Positions 1-7,373 of a DNA stretch of 64,000 bases are shown here, piece by piece; the first letter of the stretch is position 1; each line of letters opens with the position of its first letter. The notes beneath the pieces were generated by a model. The model made no database searches, was not told where the DNA came from, and saw nothing but the letters and a program-made list of their open reading frames with translations. The position numbers were made by a program, and so were the translations under genes. Source of the stretch: Marixanthomonas sp. SCSIO 43207 (GTDB taxonomy: Bacteria; Bacteroidota; Bacteroidia; Flavobacteriales; Flavobacteriaceae); NCBI RefSeq assembly GCF_019904255.1, contig NZ_CP063203.1, positions 372,001-436,000 on the forward strand, in the 5' to 3' direction.

Positions 1-510
1 TAGATCTGTATGCTTTTTTAATAATTCAAAAGCTGCAGTGCCTTGTCCTAAAATTACATTCAAATCATTTGACGGATGAATAAAAGTAGCTCCTTTTTCT
101 GTTTGAATGCGATTTGCTTCTTCTTCACGAGCGGCTAGCGTTGGTTGTGATTCGGTAATGATACCACCATATTGTTTTACAGCATCTTTTTTTACTTGAG
201 GAGCGTTTGAAGGCATCACGATGTAGGCTTTTACACCTAAGTTTTTTGCAGCTAGTGAAAGAGCTTGAGCAAAATTCCCGGAGGAATGTGTTACCACTCC
301 GTTCTTTTTTTGAATTTCAGATAATTGTTGAATGGCGTTAATGGCTCCGCGCATTTTAAAAGCTCCCATTTTCTGAAAATTTTCACACTTAAAGTAAAGC
401 TTTGCCTGTGCCATTTCGTCTAGTAAGGATGACGTAAGCACGGGAGTTTGATGCACATGAGGTTTTACTCGATTGTATGATGAAACAACAGCTTCTTTTG
501 AAGGAACCAT
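1..510 (-). CDS. PLP-dependent threonine/serine dehydratase family protein (partial, N-terminal 170 residues)
   Basis: Fold-type II PLP enzyme of the threonine dehydratase / serine racemase family, which deaminates or racemises hydroxy amino acids. Only the N-terminal part lies in the window; the gene continues beyond base 1. The visible part has the PLP-lysine motif FKMRGA (Lys52), preceded by CENFQKMGA, and the phosphate/substrate loop SSGNFAQAL. The chosen ATG (complement of 508-510) gives the usual start about 50 residues before the lysine. It is transcribed away from cysH. Substrate (threonine or serine) cannot be decided without the C-terminal half, in particular whether an ACT regulatory domain is present. 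Confidence 0.85.
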   Translation of the reverse strand, partial: MVPSKEAVVSSYNRVKPHVHQTPVLTSSLLDEMAQAKLYFKCENFQKMGAFKMRGAINAIQQLSEIQKKNGVVTHSSGNFAQALSLAAKNLGVKAYIVMPSNAPQVKKDAVKQYGGIITESQPTLAAREEEANRIQTEKGATFIHPSNDLNVILGQGTAAFELLKKHTDL

Positions 511-581
511 AGAAGAGTATTTTTCTGAAAAAGGAAAAGTAGTACATTTTTTTCAGAAAGTAATAGTGTTTTTATGATAAA

Positions 582-1214
582 CTACCCTGGTAAATGGATT
601 CCGCATTCACGATTTTCAAGGGCTTTTACAGGGTCATAATAATCAAACTCAACTGGTAAGTTATGATTTTTTAAATAATCTAACATTTGAGAATCATCAA
701 AATGATAAAAAGGGCAAACTTTTAAAACTCCATCTTCAGTAAAACTCAATATATCAATCGAGTCTCTATAGTCTGTTTGTCTTTTTCTGAGGTTTGTAAA
801 CCACACATCTGGTTTGTATTTACGTAACGCTTTTTTAAAAGGTTTTAACTTGACAAGTTCTGAAAAAGATTCGTGCTTTGGATTATCAATTGTAGGTTCA
901 CCTAAGGTATTTTTTATAAAAGCTGTGGTATACTCTGGAGTAAATATTTCAATATTTAACTGCAATCCACCTATCAAATCATTTGCATGAGTATACGTAG
1001 CTTGAGTGTTAAACCCTGTGTCACACCAAACAACAGGCATGTTCTTATCTTGCTTTGTCACGGCATATAATAATGCTGCAGAATACGGCCCAAAACTAGT
1101 TGTAAGCCAAGGATTTTTAGCAAGTTGTAAAGCAAACTTTATGATATCTGCTGGTTGCTCGTAGCGTAAACTTTTATTAAAAAGATGGATATTATTTGAA
1201 GATACAGTACTCAT
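582..1214 (-). CDS. cysH: Phosphoadenosine phosphosulfate (PAPS/APS) reductase family protein
   Basis: Assimilatory sulfonucleotide reductase of the CysH family, reducing activated sulfate to sulfite. It shows the PP-loop SFGPYSA near residues 40-46, the WCDTGF segment at 63-68 and the C-terminal catalytic motif ECGIH with Cys204. At 210 residues it has the compact length of the family. The CC and CxxC cysteine pairs that hold the 4Fe-4S cluster of plant-type APS reductases are absent; the other cysteines are single. This points to a PAPS-type enzyme. It stands alone, without cysD/cysN, beside an Rrf2 regulator and an OsmC protein, which suggests a sulfur/redox neighbourhood. Confidence 0.85.
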   Translation of the reverse strand: MSTVSSNNIHLFNKSLRYEQPADIIKFALQLAKNPWLTTSFGPYSAALLYAVTKQDKNMPVVWCDTGFNTQATYTHANDLIGGLQLNIEIFTPEYTTAFIKNTLGEPTIDNPKHESFSELVKLKPFKKALRKYKPDVWFTNLRKRQTDYRDSIDILSFTEDGVLKVCPFYHFDDSQMLDYLKNHNLPVEFDYYDPVKALENRECGIHLPG

Positions 1215-1247
1215 AATCTTATTACCCTATGGGATTAGTAGAGTTTA

Positions 1248-1255
1248 CAAAACTA
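1248..1255 (-). promoter_or_regulatory. -7 box of the cysH promoter
   Basis: On the minus strand this reads TAGTTTTG, an exact match to the Bacteroidota TAnnTTTG element. A TTG that can serve as -33 lies at 1277-1279 with a 21-bp spacer. The cysH ATG follows about 34 bases downstream. Confidence 0.6.
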
Positions 1256-1283
1256 CTATTTTATGATACAATAAAACAAGTTA

Positions 1284-1700
1284 TTAGCTTTTAATTATGA
1301 TATCCTCTAGTGTTGTGTTTTCTAGTATGTTAAGTGTATTATCACGCACTTGAATCATAAGTTTATGAACCGAACATACAGATTCATCAGGGCAGTCTTC
1401 GCATTTTTCATAAAAGTTAAGACTTACACAAGGGACCATTGCGATAGGTCCTTCTAAAATTCTATATATTTCAGCTACTCGTATTTCGTGTGCTTCCTTT
1501 AATAGATAATAACCACCGCCTTTACCTTTTTTGGAACCTAAAAAACCAGCTTTTCTTAAATTAAGCAAGATACTTTCCAAAAACTTCTGAGAAATATTCT
1601 CTGAATCTGCAATGACTGAAATTTGTACAGGATCATCTTCCTCCCTTTTGGCAAGAAAAGTAAGTGCTTTTAGTCCATATTTGGTTTTTCTTGATAACAT
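1284..1700 (-). CDS. Rrf2 family transcriptional regulator
   Basis: DNA-binding regulator of the Rrf2 family (IscR, CymR, NsrR relatives). The N-terminal winged helix starts MLSRKTKYGLKALTFLA and includes the recognition region ISQKFLESILLNLRKAG and the GGYYL wing. Cysteines at 91, 100, 103 and 109 lie where IscR-type proteins bind an Fe-S cluster, although the C-x8-C-x2-C-x5-C spacing differs from that of IscR. It lies directly upstream of cysH in the same direction, separated by 69 bases that contain a cysH promoter. Control of cysH or cysteine metabolism is inferred from position only. Confidence 0.87.
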   Translation of the reverse strand: MLSRKTKYGLKALTFLAKREEDDPVQISVIADSENISQKFLESILLNLRKAGFLGSKKGKGGGYYLLKEAHEIRVAEIYRILEGPIAMVPCVSLNFYEKCEDCPDESVCSVHKLMIQVRDNTLNILENTTLEDIIIKS

Positions 1701-1810
1701 TTTTGAAACAATAAAAACAAATTAGTGTTTAAAAAAAATTAAAAGTATTCAAAGTTTTACAAACAGAAATAAGATACTTTCAAAAATTTAATAAAAGTTC
1801 ACACTTCTTA

Positions 1811-2233
1811 TTATACAATCTTTTTATTGTTTAACACTACACTATACGTAATATCAACATTACCTTCAAGAGTAATTGAAACAGAACAATATTTTTCAAA
1901 ACTTAAAGCCGCCGCTCGTTTTGCTTTTTCTTCATCAATATTTCCTTTTAAATAGATTGTAGTATGTATGGCTTTAAAAGGCTTTGCGCTTTTTGTTTCT
2001 TTGCGGTCACCTTCAACTTCTATTTCATATGATTCTATCTCTTGTTTTTGTTTTTTAAGAATCATAATAATATCAATGGCACTGCAGCCTCCTACTCCCA
2101 TTAATAGTAATTCCATCGGGCTAGAGCCTTTTACTACATCGCTTGTTTTATTATCGATATGAACCGGAACACCTGAGGCGCCTTTGGCTTCAAAATGATA
2201 CTTGTCATCTATTCTATTTAAAGTAACTTTCAT
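1811..2233 (-). CDS. OsmC family protein
   Basis: Small OsmC/Ohr-fold protein, a thiol-dependent peroxidase family that protects against organic peroxides. The two conserved cysteines are visible: Cys50 in GVGGCSAID and Cys116 in FEKYCSVS. The length of 140 residues is normal. This looks like the YhfA-like OsmC branch rather than Ohr, but I cannot prove that by eye. It is on the same strand as Rrf2 and cysH, with 110 bases separating it from the Rrf2 start, so it could be independently transcribed. Confidence 0.87.
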   Translation of the reverse strand: MKVTLNRIDDKYHFEAKGASGVPVHIDNKTSDVVKGSSPMELLLMGVGGCSAIDIIMILKKQKQEIESYEIEVEGDRKETKSAKPFKAIHTTIYLKGNIDEEKAKRAAALSFEKYCSVSITLEGNVDITYSVVLNNKKIV

Positions 2234-2356
2234 CTGTATAAAATTTGTGGTTTTGTAAATGGATTTATAAAATGCTTGTTAAATACAGGAAGCATTTTAC
2301 TGTAAAATTAGAGTTTTTTTAAAACTTCCTACTTTTAAGATTCTAGTTTTAATGTG

Positions 2357-2364
2357 TATCTTTG
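2357..2364 (+). promoter_or_regulatory. -7 box of the metK promoter
   Basis: TATCTTTG matches TAnnTTTG exactly. Transcription would begin around 2369-2371, placing the whole folded leader described next inside the transcript and leaving the TTATC before it outside. Confidence 0.65.
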
Positions 2365-2372
2365 CTTATCAA

Positions 2373-2500
2373 AAGAGGAAAGATTTGACTGATTGCAACC
2401 TCTACTCAACAATTCTAAAAATGTTGAGGCCCTGTTAAAATGGGTTAAAAATGCTAAAGGCAGTGTAAACTCCCTTCGACGCTTTCGTCAAATCTTCAAA
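2373..2500 (+). ncRNA. Putative SAM-responsive riboswitch in the metK leader
   Basis: A structured 5' leader of about 150 bases precedes metK. Visible pairings: a perfect 10-bp closing stem, 2380-2389 (AAGATTTGAC) with 2487-2496; an internal hairpin CTCAACA 2405-2411 with 2422-2428; and a possible CCC/GGG pair around 2430-2444. Conserved-looking single-stranded blocks are TGATTGCAACC (2390-2400) and AATGCTAAAGG (about 2450-2460). GCAACC and GCTAAA blocks occur in SAM-I aptamers, and a TGATT..AACC plus AATGCTAAA pair resembles SAM-II. A short hairpin GACG-CTTT-CGTC (2478-2489) overlaps the 3' arm of the closing stem and could be the alternative fold. The SAM-binding role is inferred from motifs and from metK being the target; the exact class is uncertain. 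Confidence 0.65.
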
Positions 2501-2521
2501 ATATAAACTAAAAAGACCTTT

Positions 2522-3775
2522 ATGGCATATTTATTTACTTCAGAAAGTGTTTCTGAAGGACACCCCGATAAAGTTGCAGACCAAATAAGCGATGCATTAT
2601 TAGATCATTTTTTAGCATTTGACCCAGATTCTAAAGTGGCTTGTGAGACACTAGTAACAACAGGTCAAGTAGTTCTTGCAGGAGAAGTTAAAAGCGACAC
2701 CTACCTTGACGTACAACACATTGCAAGAGATGTTATAAACAAAATTGGTTACACAAAAGGAGCCTATCAATTTAGCGGGGATTCTTGCGGTGTCATATCT
2801 TTAATTCACGAACAATCACAAGATATTAATCAAGGTGTAGATCGTGACAATAAAGAAGAGCAAGGTGCCGGTGACCAAGGGATGATGTTTGGTTATGCTA
2901 CAAATGAAACTGAGCATTATATGCCCTTAGCACTTGAAATTTCACATACCATCTTGATTGAATTGGCAAAATTACGCCGTGATGGAACCGAAATTCCATA
3001 TTTACGTCCTGATTCAAAAAGCCAAGTAACAATTGAGTATAGTGATGACAATGTTCCGCAAAAAATAGTCTCTATCGTGTTATCAACTCAGCATGATGAT
3101 TTTGATGAAGATGAAAAAATGCTGAGCAAAATTAAAAAAGACATTAAGGAAATTTTGATGCCAAAGGTACAAGCAAAACTACCTGAGTATGTTCAAAAAT
3201 TATTTAATAACGATATTACATACCACATTAACCCAACTGGAAAGTTTGTAATTGGGGGTCCTCACGGTGATACGGGATTGACAGGAAGAAAAATTATAGT
3301 TGATACTTACGGCGGAAAAGGAGCTCACGGCGGTGGTGCTTTTAGCGGTAAAGATCCTAGTAAAGTAGATAGAAGTGCCGCATATGCAGCGCGACATATT
3401 GCAAAAAACTTGGTAGCTGCCGAAGTTGCAGACGAGGTTTTAGTTCAAGTAAGTTATGCCATTGGTGTAGTAGAACCCACATCAATTTTGGTCAACACCC
3501 ACGGAACTTCAAAAATAGATTTAACAGATGGCGAAATAGCCAAAAAAGTAGCTGAAATTTTTGATATGCGTCCAGCAGCTATTGAAAAGAGGTTAAAACT
3601 ACGCAATCCTATTTATGTAGAAACAGCTGCTTATGGTCACATGGGACGTATTCCTGAAACAGTGACAAAGATTTTTGAAAGCCCATATAAAGGAACAATT
3701 ACAAAAGAAGTAGAGCTTTTTACTTGGGAAAAATTAGACTATGTAGATAAAGTAAAACAAGCATTTAATATTTAA
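2522..3775 (+). CDS. metK: S-adenosylmethionine synthetase
   Basis: Makes S-adenosylmethionine from methionine and ATP in the cytoplasm. Full-length at 417 residues. Family signatures are clear: [18 protein letters not shown] near the N terminus (ATP/metal binding), [10 protein letters not shown] near residues 117-126, and the glycine-rich [19 protein letters not shown] stretch with its K+/phosphate-binding residues. It is a single-gene unit with its own promoter, a probable SAM-sensing leader and a strong terminator, so feedback control by its product is likely. Confidence 0.98.
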   Translation: MAYLFTSESVSEGHPDKVADQISDALLDHFLAFDPDSKVACETLVTTGQVVLAGEVKSDTYLDVQHIARDVINKIGYTKGAYQFSGDSCGVISLIHEQSQDINQGVDRDNKEEQGAGDQGMMFGYATNETEHYMPLALEISHTILIELAKLRRDGTEIPYLRPDSKSQVTIEYSDDNVPQKIVSIVLSTQHDDFDEDEKMLSKIKKDIKEILMPKVQAKLPEYVQKLFNNDITYHINPTGKFVIGGPHGDTGLTGRKIIVDTYGGKGAHGGGAFSGKDPSKVDRSAAYAARHIAKNLVAAEVADEVLVQVSYAIGVVEPTSILVNTHGTSKIDLTDGEIAKKVAEIFDMRPAAIEKRLKLRNPIYVETAAYGHMGRIPETVTKIFESPYKGTITKEVELFTWEKLDYVDKVKQAFNI

Positions 3776-3797
3776 TCACTTCACTTTTTAAACCTTC

Positions 3798-3830
3798 AAA
3801 AAACCATTCTTATCAAGAATGGTTTTTTTT
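3798..3830 (+). terminator. Intrinsic terminator after metK
   Basis: Perfect 11-bp stem, AAACCATTCTT (3801-3811) with 3815-3825 and a 3-base loop, running into eight T residues. It ends the metK transcript. Confidence 0.9.
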
Positions 3831-3853
3831 ATATTTATACAAACCTTTTAAAA

Positions 3854-5515
3854 ATGAAACCAACTACTACGCTTCTGTTTTATATTACAGTTATTTTTAG
3901 CTTTTTTATTACAAATAGTAATGCTCAAAATGATAATACTACACTTTGGACAAGCTATGATGAAACTCAAGAAATAAAAACGCAACAAGAACACGCAAAT
4001 CCACGAATGCGATTTAAATTGATACAGTCTAAATTTTTAGACAAAAATGAAGTATTTCAAAAACTAGCTTCAGACGTATCAAAGTTTTCTGAAAAAAGAT
4101 ACAATCAATTAAAACCTCTTGTACTTGAGAAAGATATACCTAGCATTCAGAAAGCAATTTCAGAAGGCAAATTAACTTATGAAGAACTCACTCTTTTCTA
4201 TCTAAGTCGCATTTTTAACTATGAACTTGACAAAGACAAAACGTTACATACTATTATAGCGCTTAATCCAAATATTCTAGAACAAGCCAAAGAAAAAGAT
4301 AAAAACAAATCTTTACGCGATCATTTAATCTACGGCATGCCAATATTGCTAAAAGACAATATTAATACCGCCAACCTAAAAACCACTGCCGGGGCCAAAG
4401 TACTTGAAGACAACCAGCCTTCTACAGATGCATTTATTGTTTCACAACTCAAGAAGAGAGGTGCTTCAATTTTAGGGAAAGTAAACTTAAGTGAATGGGC
4501 GTATTATTTTTGTCAAGGTTGTCCCTTAGGATATAGTGCAGTTGGCGGCCAAACTTTAAATCCCTACGGAAGAAAACAATTTGAAACCGGTGGTAGCAGC
4601 TCTGGAAGTGGTACGGCTACTGCAGCAAACTATGCAGTTGCAGCAGTTGGAACTGAAACTGCAGGTTCAATTATTTCTCCTTCGGCACAAAACTCACTGG
4701 TCGGGTTAAAACCAACGGTTGGAGTATTGAGCAGAACCGGTATTATTCCTATTTCGCATACATTGGACACACCAGGTCCAATGACAAAAAACATTATTGA
4801 CAATGCTATTTTACTAGATGCAATGACCGGTAAAGATGAAACAGATATAAAAAGCGTTAGTACTTCAGAAAAGTATATTGAAGCCGTAAAAAACACTTCA
4901 ATAAAAGGAAAACGATTGGGAGTTATAAAAAGTTTGCTTTCAGATTCAATATATGCCGCAACAGTGTCTAAATTAAAAAATAACGGTGCTGAAATTATTG
5001 AATACACGCCTCAAGAAACTCCTTTAAATGGTTTTTTAAACTTACTAAACCTCGAAATGAAACAGGATTTACCAGCGTATTTGAAAGTTCACGCTTCAAA
5101 AAATATATCAGTTTCAAACCTTAATGAAGTTATGGCTTTTAACAAGAAGGACAGTTTGCAGTACATGCCTTATAATCAAGGTATTTTTGATGCTATTATA
5201 GCAGATACTACTTCTCAAAAAAACTTTGAAAAAATAAAAGCAGCTTTAAAGCAAAGTGGAAATTCTTTTTTTCAGAAACCGATAAAAGAGTATCAACTAG
5301 ACGCTATTTTATCCATAAACAATTATCATAGTGCACATGCTGCAGTTGCAATTCATCCTTGTTTAACAATCCCTATGGGGTATAAAAAAAATGGAGAACC
5401 TATAGGGATAACCCTTATTGCCTCTCCATTTTCTGAAATACATTTATATAAAATGGGCAGTGCTATTGAAAGTGTTTTAAATAGCAGAAAACTACCAACT
5501 GACTATACCGATTAA
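3854..5515 (+). CDS. Secreted amidase (amidase signature family)
   Basis: Hydrolase of the amidase signature family carrying an N-terminal signal peptide (residues 1 to about 24, ending NSNAQ), so it probably acts in the periplasm or outside. The Ser-cisSer-Lys triad is visible: Lys167 in LLKDNIN, Ser248 in GGSSSGSG and the nucleophile Ser272 in GTETAGSI. The 24-residue gap between the two serines is the family norm. About 150 residues precede the signature domain. Substrate is unknown; relatives act on diverse amides, and GatA is unlikely given the signal peptide and solitary gene. Convergent with the DUF302 gene, with a 4-base overlap. Confidence 0.9.
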   Translation: MKPTTTLLFYITVIFSFFITNSNAQNDNTTLWTSYDETQEIKTQQEHANPRMRFKLIQSKFLDKNEVFQKLASDVSKFSEKRYNQLKPLVLEKDIPSIQKAISEGKLTYEELTLFYLSRIFNYELDKDKTLHTIIALNPNILEQAKEKDKNKSLRDHLIYGMPILLKDNINTANLKTTAGAKVLEDNQPSTDAFIVSQLKKRGASILGKVNLSEWAYYFCQGCPLGYSAVGGQTLNPYGRKQFETGGSSSGSGTATAANYAVAAVGTETAGSIISPSAQNSLVGLKPTVGVLSRTGIIPISHTLDTPGPMTKNIIDNAILLDAMTGKDETDIKSVSTSEKYIEAVKNTSIKGKRLGVIKSLLSDSIYAATVSKLKNNGAEIIEYTPQETPLNGFLNLLNLEMKQDLPAYLKVHASKNISVSNLNEVMAFNKKDSLQYMPYNQGIFDAIIADTTSQKNFEKIKAALKQSGNSFFQKPIKEYQLDAILSINNYHSAHAAVAIHPCLTIPMGYKKNGEPIGITLIASPFSEIHLYKMGSAIESVLNSRKLPTDYTD

Positions 5516-6423
5516 TTAGCTGCATCAATTGCCAAATTATTTAAAGCACTTTTAATTTGCTGTAGGGTATCTTCATTTCCGTTAATTCCGTGTCTCTCTT
5601 GGAAAAAATCCGGATCGTTATATGAGATGTTTACGGTACCATCTTCTTTTTCCCAAACTAGCATTTTTTGTGGTAAATCAATTGCTGTAGTTTGAGACTT
5701 CTTCATTAAAGGAGTCCCTAGTTCGGGGTTGCCAAAAAGTATTATGCGAGTAGGATTTAAGTCTAGATCTACAGTTTGTGCATTTGCTTGATGATCTAGT
5801 TCTGCAACTCGTGTTAAATTTGAATTGTCTACAATTGCATTTCGTAAGTTTGTGTACGTAGTATTAAAATCATTATTACTCACAATTGTAATGATGCCGT
5901 CTTTATTCGTAATTCCTGTGCTAGAGTTTTCGGCAACAGAAGCGTTTGTTGCGTCTTCGGCAAAATTAGCAAGTGCCATTTTTATTTGTTGCAATGTTGA
6001 GGCCCCTCCCACTCCTGAGTGTCTCGCAGCCAAATATTCGGTGCCGTTATATGAAACAAACACGTTCTTATTTTTGTCTTCATACACTAGCATTTTTTGT
6101 GGTAAGTCTAAGCCGGCTAGTTGATTTTCTTGCATTAATGGAGTTCCTAATGCAGGATTTCCAAAGAAAATAACACGTGTATTGCGCAGTTCTTGATTTA
6201 TACTTTGCGCGTTTGCAGTATGGTTTACTTCAGCAATTATAGAAATGTTACTAATGGATTGTATTTCGGCACGAAGTGTATTATACGTTGTGGTAAAATC
6301 TGACTCACTTACCGAATAAGCTAATCCTGGTGTTTGAGGATTGTTGATTACTGAATTACTATCATCATCATTACTGCAAGAGCTTAAAACTGCAGCCATT
6401 AATAGAAATACAAGGTTTTTCAT
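5512..6423 (-). CDS. Lipoprotein with two tandem DUF302 domains
   Basis: I start the protein at the ATG at 6423, since the longer frame adds 20 residues that would bury the signal; from there it begins MKNLVFLLMAAVLSSC, a lipoprotein signal with lipobox Cys16 followed by SNDDDSN. Two copies of a roughly 125-residue domain follow, each with the marks FTTTYxxLR, AEVNH/AELDHxANAQ, RxIxFGNPxLGTPLM, DLPQKMLV and a closing LQQIK. This is the DUF302 (TT1751-like) fold. The function of DUF302 is not established. The duplication within one lipoprotein is unusual. It ends inside the stop codon region of the amidase gene on the other strand. Confidence 0.85.
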   Translation of the reverse strand: MKNLVFLLMAAVLSSCSNDDDSNSVINNPQTPGLAYSVSESDFTTTYNTLRAEIQSISNISIIAEVNHTANAQSINQELRNTRVIFFGNPALGTPLMQENQLAGLDLPQKMLVYEDKNKNVFVSYNGTEYLAARHSGVGGASTLQQIKMALANFAEDATNASVAENSSTGITNKDGIITIVSNNDFNTTYTNLRNAIVDNSNLTRVAELDHQANAQTVDLDLNPTRIILFGNPELGTPLMKKSQTTAIDLPQKMLVWEKEDGTVNISYNDPDFFQERHGINGNEDTLQQIKSALNNLAIDAAN

Positions 6424-6551
6424 AGTTACGTTTTTGTTATTTGAGGTTAAGTATACAAAATTGAATTTTCTTGTAAAATACATTTAAGCATTCTTAACAA
6501 GAAAGTATGAATACCTTGTTAACGCTGAGTTAATAAGTTTATTTGAAAATT

Positions 6552-7202
6552 TTAAATGATATTGTGTCGCTTGGCTTTTTGAACAGCTTCTATCTTGCTA
6601 TGAACTTGAAGCTTTTTATAGCTATTCTCTATGTGTTTACGCACCGTGCTAGGAGACAAAAAAAGATTATCTGCAATAGCAGTGTAACTTAGTCCTTTAC
6701 TCAATTGTTCTAGCACTTCAATTTCTCGTTTTGATAGTGAAATTTCTTCTTTATCTTGAAGGTTGTCAATATCTATAGGATTGCGAAGTAGTTTTAAGGT
6801 TTTTAATGCTATAGAAGGATTCATAGCTGCTCCTCCGCTTAGAGTTTCCTGAATGCCTTTGTAAAGTTCTTCAGGGTTTATTTCTTTTAATAAATAACCA
6901 TCTGCTCCAGCTTTAATGGCATTAAAAATATGCTCATCATTATCAAAAGCTGTAAGCATAATAATTTTAATCTGTGGATATTTTTGTTTAACCATTTGAG
7001 TGGTTTCTATACCGTTTAAAACAGGCATTTCAATATCCATTAATATTAAATCTATATTATGGTTTTCTTCGAGCCGAGTGAGCAATTCACTTCCGTTAAG
7101 TGAGGTGTGTTTAACTTCTACGTTATCAAAAAAAGAAAGCTTTTCAATAACAGCATTAATTAAAAACGAATTATCATCAACAATAGAAACTTTTATTTTC
7201 AT
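6552..7202 (-). CDS. LuxR-type (NarL/FixJ) response regulator
   Basis: Two-component response regulator. The receiver domain covers residues 1-120 with acidic pocket VDD (9-10), phosphoacceptor Asp56 in LILMDIEMP, Thr84 in MLTA and Lys106. A LuxR helix-turn-helix covers about 150-210 (LSKREIEVLEQLSKGLSYTA and the recognition helix SPSTVRKHIENSYKKL). The start is the ATG at 7202 (MKIKVSIVDD); the 43 extra upstream residues in the open frame are not conserved-looking and contain the promoter. Its own promoter carries the 20-bp palindrome shared with three other genes here, so it is probably autoregulated. The likely partner kinase is at 9121-10872. Confidence 0.93.
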   Translation of the reverse strand: MKIKVSIVDDNSFLINAVIEKLSFFDNVEVKHTSLNGSELLTRLEENHNIDLILMDIEMPVLNGIETTQMVKQKYPQIKIIMLTAFDNDEHIFNAIKAGADGYLLKEINPEELYKGIQETLSGGAAMNPSIALKTLKLLRNPIDIDNLQDKEEISLSKREIEVLEQLSKGLSYTAIADNLFLSPSTVRKHIENSYKKLQVHSKIEAVQKAKRHNII

Positions 7203-7229
7203 CTTTTGGTTAGTTGTACTAAAGATACT

Positions 7230-7278
7230 GAAAAGTATGTAATTATTTACCAAAAAGAAATACGGCAGTTGACGTATT
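7230..7278 (-). promoter_or_regulatory. Operator-promoter of the response regulator gene (palindrome copy 1)
   Basis: The palindrome AATACGGCAGTTGACGTATT lies at 7259-7278. On the minus strand it is followed, after 21 bp, by the -7 box TACTTTTC (7230-7237). Transcription would start near 7225, with the palindrome centred at about -43. The same layout recurs at three other promoters in this window. Confidence 0.75.
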
Positions 7279-7282
7279 AGCA

Positions 7283-7327
7283 TAAAAAAACCTTCAAACA
7301 GAATTTTTAATTTTCCGTTTGAAGGTT
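7283..7327 (-). terminator. Intrinsic terminator after the type IX-secreted protein gene
   Basis: Perfect 11-bp stem, 7289-7299 (AACCTTCAAAC) with 7317-7327. Read on the minus strand the stem is followed by a T run (7284-7290 complement). It separates the secreted-protein gene from the response regulator promoter. Confidence 0.85.
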
Positions 7328-7373
7328 GCAATAAAATAATCGCTTGGGTAAGCTATAATTTTTCTCTTCTTCT

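Noticed and set aside
2365-2500. Standard SAM-I (S-box) riboswitch built on the TTATCA at 2366-2371
   Set aside because: The -7 box ends at 2364, so most of that strand would not be transcribed, and there is no matching GATAAG at the 3' side. The 10-bp stem from 2380 is the better closing helix.
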